9,631 bases of DNA from Candidatus Krumholzibacteriia bacterium (GTDB lineage Bacteria > Krumholzibacteriota > Krumholzibacteriia > LZORAL124-64-63): the NCBI GenBank assembly GCA_027056825.1, contig JALUJS010000347.1, forward strand, positions 1 through 9,631, read 5' to 3'. Of this stretch, positions 6,563-9,631 are shown one piece after another (the stretch's first letter is position 1; the number at the start of each line of letters is the position of its first letter). The notes beneath the pieces are model-generated. The model made no database searches, was not told the origin of the DNA, and was given only the letters and a program-made list of their open reading frames with translations. The position numbers and the translations under genes are program-made.

Positions 6563-6631
6563 GATGCTTCTCCAGAGGATGAAGTGCTGGATAGAGGAGT
6601 AGAATATTGGTTATTCATTACCAATGGTCAA
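6563..6631 (-). promoter_or_regulatory. Promoter and leader of the yeiH gene
   Basis: On the minus strand a -35 box TTGACC (6626-6631) is followed by an AT-rich stretch and -10 candidates TATTCT (6601-6606, 19-nt spacer) or AATATT (6603-6608, 17-nt spacer). Transcription would begin near 6592-6596, about 30 nt before the GTG start. This is the most AT-rich block in the right half of the window. The spacer holds the palindrome listed separately. Confidence 0.55.
6606..6625. promoter_or_regulatory. Palindromic operator candidate in the yeiH promoter
   Basis: The arms ATTGGT (6606-6611) and ACCAAT (6620-6625) are perfect inverted repeats separated by 8 nt (TATTCATT). The site lies entirely in the interval between the -35 and -10 boxes of yeiH, where a bound repressor would block RNA polymerase. 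The 20-bp size and AT-rich spacing suit a dimeric helix-turn-helix regulator (LysR, GntR or TetR type). E. coli yeiH neighbours a LysR gene (yeiE), but no LysR gene is in this window. The GntR protein encoded at 8388-9062 is the only local candidate. Confidence 0.5.
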
Positions 6632-6640
6632 CCGGGTAAA

Positions 6641-6680
6641 ATCGCTTGCGGGGTTACGTATCGATTCAATCATCCGGGTT
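6641..6680 (-). repeat. Dispersed ~41-bp repeat, copy B
   Basis: Read on the minus strand from 6680 to 6641, this begins AACCCGGAT, continues ATTGAATCG and TACG, and ends CCCGCAA-GCGAT. It aligns to the plus strand at 9489-9529 with 35 of 41 columns identical and one single-base gap. A CGTGTTT a few bases upstream is also shared. It lies between the tauE-like stop (6696) and the yeiH promoter. Confidence 0.7.
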
Positions 6681-6695
6681 TTGGAAACACGTGGC

Positions 6696-7502
6696 CTACC
6701 CCCCGACCACCAGCCTGATGACCACCAGAACCAGGAACACCGCAAAGATGCGCTGGAACAGGCGGGAATTGGCGTGCCGGTTGACATATGCCCCCAGCTG
6801 GGCCCCCGGAATCGCGGTGACCGCCAGCAGGCCCGCGATGGGCAGGCCGGCGTACCCCACGAAGCCCGGTCCCAGCGGCTGGGGAGGCGTGGCGGTCAGG
6901 TAGCCCATGGCCGCGGCCAGGGCGCTCCACAGGATCACCGCCGACGAGGTCCCGGCCAGCCACTCGGCCCGCAGGCCCAGGATCAGGGCCAGGGCCGGCA
7001 CCATGACCACGCCTCCGGCCAGGCCGCTCAGCCCGGCCACGAGGCCCACCATGACGCCCACCAGCAGGCCCTGCCACCAGCGGATGCGGTGGGTGTCGCG
7101 GTCGCGGTGATGGATGTCCGTGAGCATGCGCACCGCTACGACCAGCAGCACCGCGGCCAGGACATGCTCCAGCAGGCGGCCGGGCAGCGAGGTGGCCAGC
7201 CGCGCGGCCAGCCAGCCGCCGCCCAGGCTGCCGGGGATCAGGTACGGCACCAGCCGCCACAGGATCCGCCGTTGCTTCGCCTGGCGCACGATGGACGAAG
7301 CGATGTTGCCCACGGCCACCACAAGGGAGGTGGCCATGGCCGCCTGCACAACTCCGCTCTCGGGCAGTCCCCAGCGCCGGAACAGCTCCAGCAGCACCGG
7401 GACCATCACCGCGCCGCCGCCGATGCCCACGAATCCCGCTACGAATCCCGCGAGCAGACCCAGGCCCAGCAGCAAGGCGATCAGCGGAAGCCCGAATTCC
7501 AT
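6696..7502 (-). CDS. TauE/SafE family transporter (putative sulfite/organosulfur exporter)
   Basis: A 268-residue integral membrane protein of the TauE/SafE family (PF01925, formerly DUF81). It shows the family's internal duplication: GFVAGFVGIGGGAVMVPVL near residues 18-36 and GLVAGLSGLAGGVVMVPAL in the second half, each starting a group of about four helices. Between them is a basic, His/Arg-rich loop (HHRDRDTHRIRWW). TauE of Cupriavidus exports sulfite formed from taurine, but the family is broad and substrates differ, so the substrate here is open. The start is ATG 7502, with GGGAAGG (7510-7516) 7 nt upstream; the longer open frame to 7754 is an overlap with the EamA gene and not protein-like. 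The EamA stop TGA (7505-7507) lies 2 bp before this ATG, so the two are almost certainly co-translated. No terminator is visible after the stop. Confidence 0.9.
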   Translation of the reverse strand: MEFGLPLIALLLGLGLLAGFVAGFVGIGGGAVMVPVLLELFRRWGLPESGVVQAAMATSLVVAVGNIASSIVRQAKQRRILWRLVPYLIPGSLGGGWLAARLATSLPGRLLEHVLAAVLLVVAVRMLTDIHHRDRDTHRIRWWQGLLVGVMVGLVAGLSGLAGGVVMVPALALILGLRAEWLAGTSSAVILWSALAAAMGYLTATPPQPLGPGFVGYAGLPIAGLLAVTAIPGAQLGAYVNRHANSRLFQRIFAVFLVLVVIRLVVGG

Positions 7503-7504
7503 GG

Positions 7505-8356
7505 TCACGCCTTCCCGGCCGCCAGCGGCCGCAAGCGGTGGGTGGCCACGCCCGCGGCGATGATCAGCACGCCGCCGAGGATACTCCAGATATCGGGCCT
7601 TTCCCCGAACAAAACCAGCCCCACGGCCACCGCGAACAGCACGTGCAGGTAGGTGAAGATGGAGATGCGCGAGGCCGGGGCATGATGGTAGGCGAAGGTC
7701 AGGCCGTACTGGCCGCCGGCGGCGAACACGCCGGTGCCGATCAGGGCCAGCCACTGGGCGCGGTCGGGGTGGGGCGGGGCGGCGATCAGGAAGGGCAGCG
7801 TGGCCAGGGTGCTGACCAGGGAGAAATGGAAGATGATCACGTTGGGCTCGGCCCGGCCCTTGAGCTTGCGCACCAGGGTGTAGGCCAGTCCGGCGAACAC
7901 GCCCGAAGCCAGTCCGGCCAGCGCAGGCAGGAGCTGGTAGTTGAAGCCGGGTTTGATGATGAGCAAAGCGCCCGCGAAGGCGGTCAGCAGGACCGGGACC
8001 ATGCCCCTGCGGAACGGCTCACCCAGGATCAGGACGGCGAAAAGGACCACGAAGAAGGGGGAGGTCTTGTTCAGCAGCGAGGCGTCCGCGAGGGTCAACC
8101 GGCCCAGGGCCACGAAGTAGAAGAGCACTCCGCCCAGGCCGCACAGGGCCCGCAGCAGCAGCAGACCCCGGTGGGGGGTGGGGGCCAGGGGGTTGTAGCC
8201 GCCGCGCCAGGCCGCCAGGGAGGTGATGCCCAGGGTCACCAGGTTGCGGAAGAAGACCTTGGCCGTCACGGGGGCGTCGGTGGCGTACTTCACCATGGCG
8301 CCCATGAGGGCGAAGCTGGCGCCTGACAGGACCATCCAGGCCATGGCCCGGCCCAT
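7505..8356 (-). CDS. EamA-family (drug/metabolite superfamily) transporter
   Basis: A predicted 283-residue membrane protein with two EamA repeats (PF00892) of about five helices each. The first repeat runs from MAWMVLSGASFALMGAMVK to the diagnostic LTLADASLLNKTSPFFVVLFAVLILGEPF (split around residues 90-118). The second ends FAVAVGLVLFGERPDIWSILGGVLIIAAGV. Members export amino acids, metabolites or drugs; the substrate cannot be read from sequence. Start choice is uncertain: ATG 8356 (MGRAMAW) gives normal family length, whereas ATG 8404 would overlap the end of the gntR frame and add 16 Pro/Arg-rich residues; ATG 8344 is also possible. None has a good ribosome binding site, which suggests coupling to translation of gntR (stop 8388-8390). 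It is the middle gene of the gntR-eamA-tauE operon. Confidence 0.9.
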   Translation of the reverse strand: MGRAMAWMVLSGASFALMGAMVKYATDAPVTAKVFFRNLVTLGITSLAAWRGGYNPLAPTPHRGLLLLRALCGLGGVLFYFVALGRLTLADASLLNKTSPFFVVLFAVLILGEPFRRGMVPVLLTAFAGALLIIKPGFNYQLLPALAGLASGVFAGLAYTLVRKLKGRAEPNVIIFHFSLVSTLATLPFLIAAPPHPDRAQWLALIGTGVFAAGGQYGLTFAYHHAPASRISIFTYLHVLFAVAVGLVLFGERPDIWSILGGVLIIAAGVATHRLRPLAAGKA

Positions 8357-8387
8357 GCTGTCGGGCCGAAGAGGGCGCGCGGCCGGG

Positions 8388-9062
8388 TCATTCCCCCGCG
8401 GCATGGGCGGCGGGCGCGGGCAGGTGACGGGAGGCCTGGGGGCCGAAGACCAGGATGTGTTCGCTCCAGTGGGCGCTCGCCTGCGCCGTCTGCCCGGTGC
8501 GCACCAGGCCGTACATCTTTTCCAGGGAGGCCACCAGATCCGCGGGCGCGAATCCTCCCGCGGCGGCGGCGAACCAGTACCGGCGGCAAAGGGCCTCGAG
8601 GCGCATGACATCGGCGCGCAAAACGGTGTTGGGGCAGGCATCGACCAGCAGGCGCGCCCAGCCTGACACAAGATCGCAGAGGACGGGGGCGCTGCGCGGG
8701 CCGGGCCCGTGCAGGCTCAGCTTGCTGCGGCCCAGCAGGTTGTTCAGTTCCATGACGCGCTGGCCGGGCAGGGGCATGGCCAGGCCCAGGGCCAGGGGCT
8801 CCAGGCGGGCCAGGACGGTCTGGATGTCGTTGAAGACCCCCGGTTCCAGGGGCGGCGCCAGGAAGCCGCGGCCCATGTCGCTGGCCAGGAAACCCGCGGC
8901 CTCCAGTTGCAGCAGGGCCTCGCGCAGGGGAGTGCGGCTGATGCCCAGATCGGCCGCCAGGTGGGTTTCGTTCACACGCGATCCGGGCGCCAGGCGACCG
9001 TCGTCCAGGCGCGCGAGGATTTCCTTCCGGATCTGGTCACGCAGGGGTTGTCGTTGCAGCAT
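8388..9062 (-). CDS. GntR-family (FadR-like) transcriptional regulator with degenerate effector domain
   Basis: A 224-residue regulator. Residues 5-70 are a typical GntR winged helix: LRDQIRKEILARLDDGRLAPGSRV, NETHLAADLGISRTPLREALLQLEAAGFL, and a wing with MGRGFLAPPL. The remainder (about 75-205) is helical, as in the FCD domain of the FadR subgroup, which binds small carboxylates, often through a metal held by one Asp and three His. Here the usual D..FH segment reads D130-LVSG-W135, and the expected mid-domain His is absent (LEKMYGLVRTGQ), so the classic metal site appears lost. It leads the gntR-eamA-tauE operon and probably controls it and possibly yeiH. The ATG at 9062 has only a weak ribosome binding site (GGGGAA about 10 nt upstream). 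A GATAAT (9107-9112, minus strand) is a possible -10 box. Confidence 0.88.
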   Translation of the reverse strand: MLQRQPLRDQIRKEILARLDDGRLAPGSRVNETHLAADLGISRTPLREALLQLEAAGFLASDMGRGFLAPPLEPGVFNDIQTVLARLEPLALGLAMPLPGQRVMELNNLLGRSKLSLHGPGPRSAPVLCDLVSGWARLLVDACPNTVLRADVMRLEALCRRYWFAAAAGGFAPADLVASLEKMYGLVRTGQTAQASAHWSEHILVFGPQASRHLPAPAAHAAGE

Positions 9063-9161
9063 GGGTTTCCGTTCCCCGGTGGTGGTTCTTCATGGCCGAC
9101 GCGGACATTATCGCACCGGCCGGCGGCGAAAACCAGCCCGGGGTCGGGCGAGGCGGCAGGA
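9063..9161 (-). promoter_or_regulatory. Promoter candidate for the gntR-eamA-tauE operon
   Basis: This is the 99-bp gap between the glycogen-binding protein gene and gntR. On the minus strand GATAAT (9107-9112) is one mismatch from the -10 consensus. About 17 nt further upstream is only a T-rich stretch (GGTTTT), so the -35 is poor. No clear palindromic operator of the TGGT/ACCA type was found close to it. Confidence 0.35.
9129..9149 (-). terminator. Weak hairpin terminator candidate after the glycogen-binding protein gene
   Basis: On the minus strand GCCCG (9149-9145) and CGGGC (9140-9136) can pair around a 4-nt loop, followed by TGG and TTTT. The stem is only 5 bp and the T-run is displaced, so it may only partly separate this gene from the gntR operon. 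Confidence 0.3.
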
Positions 9162-9470
9162 TCAGACCTCGACCACGGAATTCTCGCTGTCGCCGATTCC
9201 GCTGGGCACGTAGCCGTCCGCCTCCCAGTCGTTTTCCCAGATGCGATCCTCGATGAGATAGCGGAACTGGTAGCGGCGGCCGCGCTCGAGGTCCACCGTC
9301 ACCTTGAACTCCCCGTTGCGCAGGCGCTGCATCAGGGTGGCCTGGGTGTTCCAGTGGTTGAAGTCGCCCACCAGCGCGACCTTCGAGGCGTCGTTGGCCG
9401 CTTCCGGGGGCAACCGGAACGTCACCTTGCTGACCGGGCGGGTCTTCAGGGGTCTTTTCTGCAGGCTCAT
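9162..9470 (-). CDS. Stand-alone glycogen-binding (AMPK-beta/CBM48-like, early-set) domain protein
   Basis: A 102-residue cytoplasmic protein made almost entirely of one early-set/CBM48 domain, as in the N-terminal domains of isoamylase and the AMPK beta subunit. A basic leader (MSLQKRPLKTRP) precedes the beta sandwich KVTFRLPPEA, KVALVGDFNHWN, EFKVTVDLERGRRYQFRYLIED and ENSVVEV. Residues that match the AMPK-beta carbohydrate site are Trp40 (GDFNHW), Trp78 and Asn97; the Lys used in AMPK corresponds to Arg70. It should therefore bind alpha-glucan such as glycogen, but it has no catalytic domain, so it may be a targeting or regulatory subunit. GGAGG (9478-9482) is 7 nt before the ATG. It is transcribed in the same direction as the gntR operon but separated by 99 bp, and no glycogen enzyme is nearby. 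Confidence 0.9.
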   Translation of the reverse strand: MSLQKRPLKTRPVSKVTFRLPPEAANDASKVALVGDFNHWNTQATLMQRLRNGEFKVTVDLERGRRYQFRYLIEDRIWENDWEADGYVPSGIGDSENSVVEV

Positions 9471-9488
9471 GGATCATCCTCCGTGTTT

Positions 9489-9529
9489 AACCCGGATTAT
9501 TGAATCGCTACGCGATCCCGCAAGGCGAT
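9489..9529 (+). repeat. Dispersed ~41-bp repeat, copy A
   Basis: It begins AACCCGGATTATTGAATCG, continues through a small perfect hairpin (ATCGC at 9504-9508, GCGAT at 9512-9516, 3-nt loop) and ends CCCGCAAGGCGAT. It matches copy B (minus strand, 6680-6641) at 35 of 41 columns. It lies just upstream of the glycogen-binding protein gene, on the opposite strand. The two copies diverge after GCGAT. Confidence 0.7.
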
Positions 9530-9532
9530 GAC

Positions 9533-9631
9533 ATGAAGGAGCTACTGCGGATGGTTAACGGCGTGACAGGAAAGGCGTTCTCGGATTTGCTCGGTCAACG
9601 TACCGCACCGGGTACGCCTCCCTCGCAAATC
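9533..9631 (+). CDS. Possible start of an unidentified gene running off the right edge
   Basis: From ATG 9533 a frame stays open for 33 codons to the window end (starting MKELLRMVNGVTGKAF). An AAGG at 9522-9525 is 7 nt upstream. This is weak: 33 codons is short for GC-rich DNA, the possible ribosome binding site lies inside the dispersed repeat, and I recognise no family. The same stretch holds a hairpin (CGTACC 9599-9604 with GGTACG 9611-9616), which suggests a longer structured repeat instead of a gene. Confidence 0.2.
   Translation, partial: MKELLRMVNGVTGKAFSDLLGQRTAPGTPPSQI

Noticed and set aside
5156..6718. Long open frame (520 codons) on the plus strand opposite the rhomboid and yeiH genes
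   Set aside because: The translation is a Gln/His/Gly/Arg/Asp-rich string typical of an antisense shadow, and it crosses two clear minus-strand genes and their promoters.
6624..7652. Plus-strand frame opposite the TauE/SafE gene, with Gln/His/Gly-rich product
   Set aside because: Low-complexity antisense shadow; the opposite strand encodes a conserved membrane protein with a ribosome binding site.
890..9613. Short similarity between GTACCGCACTGGGT near 890 and GTACCGCACCGGGT near 9600, and a shared 12-mer GAATCGCCGGCC near 876 and 5469
   Set aside because: Matches this short are expected several times by chance in a GC-rich window of this size, and no flanking similarity extends them.

Overview
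The window is GC-rich bacterial DNA (about two thirds G+C by eye, not counted). It comes from a diderm, judging by a lipoprotein signal with a lipobox, a Sec-exported protein and a PilJ-type sensory protein. Species and phylum cannot be named from the sequence. Coding density is high, almost every start has a purine-rich ribosome binding site, and nothing indicates recent horizontal transfer. I see no tRNA, rRNA, CRISPR array or transposase.

Layout, left to right. (1) 1-746, minus: N-terminal 248 residues of a two-pass membrane sensor with a PilJ-like periplasmic domain, cut by the left edge. (2) 747-984: divergent promoter region with a perfect TATAAT for the rightward gene. (3) 985-2922, plus: a subtilisin-family (S8) lipoprotein protease with an intact catalytic triad, followed by a strong hairpin terminator. 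(4) 3113-3790, plus: an exported Gly/Met/Arg-rich protein of unknown function. (5) 3815-5407, minus: a tight two-gene operon of a rhomboid intramembrane protease followed by an SDH_sah/ClpP-class membrane-anchored serine protease. (6) 5558-6562, minus: a YeiH/COG2855 transporter (putative sulfate/sulfite exporter) behind a promoter with a 20-bp AT-rich palindrome between its -35 and -10 boxes. (7) 6696-9062, minus: operon of a GntR-type regulator, an EamA/DMT transporter and a TauE/SafE transporter with almost no spacing. (8) 9162-9470, minus: a small stand-alone glycogen-binding (AMPK-beta/CBM48-like) protein. (9) 9483-9631: non-coding or barely coding DNA containing a dispersed repeat.

How the genes fit together. 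The left half is rich in envelope proteolysis: an S8 lipoprotein, a rhomboid and an SDH_sah protease. The right half is export-oriented: two unrelated families both associated with export of sulfite or sulfate lie side by side with a drug/metabolite transporter and a GntR regulator, yet no sulfonate-degrading or sulfur-oxidising enzyme is in the window.

The least expected structure is in the intergenic DNA. A 59-bp element containing a complete terminator hairpin occurs twice (2933-2991 and 5484-5542, 57 of 59 identical), the second time pointing against its neighbouring genes. A different repeat of about 41 bp occurs in opposite orientations at 6641-6680 and 9489-9529. No wholly new defence or mobile system is visible; these repeats, the protease pair and the YeiH operator are the items most worth following.
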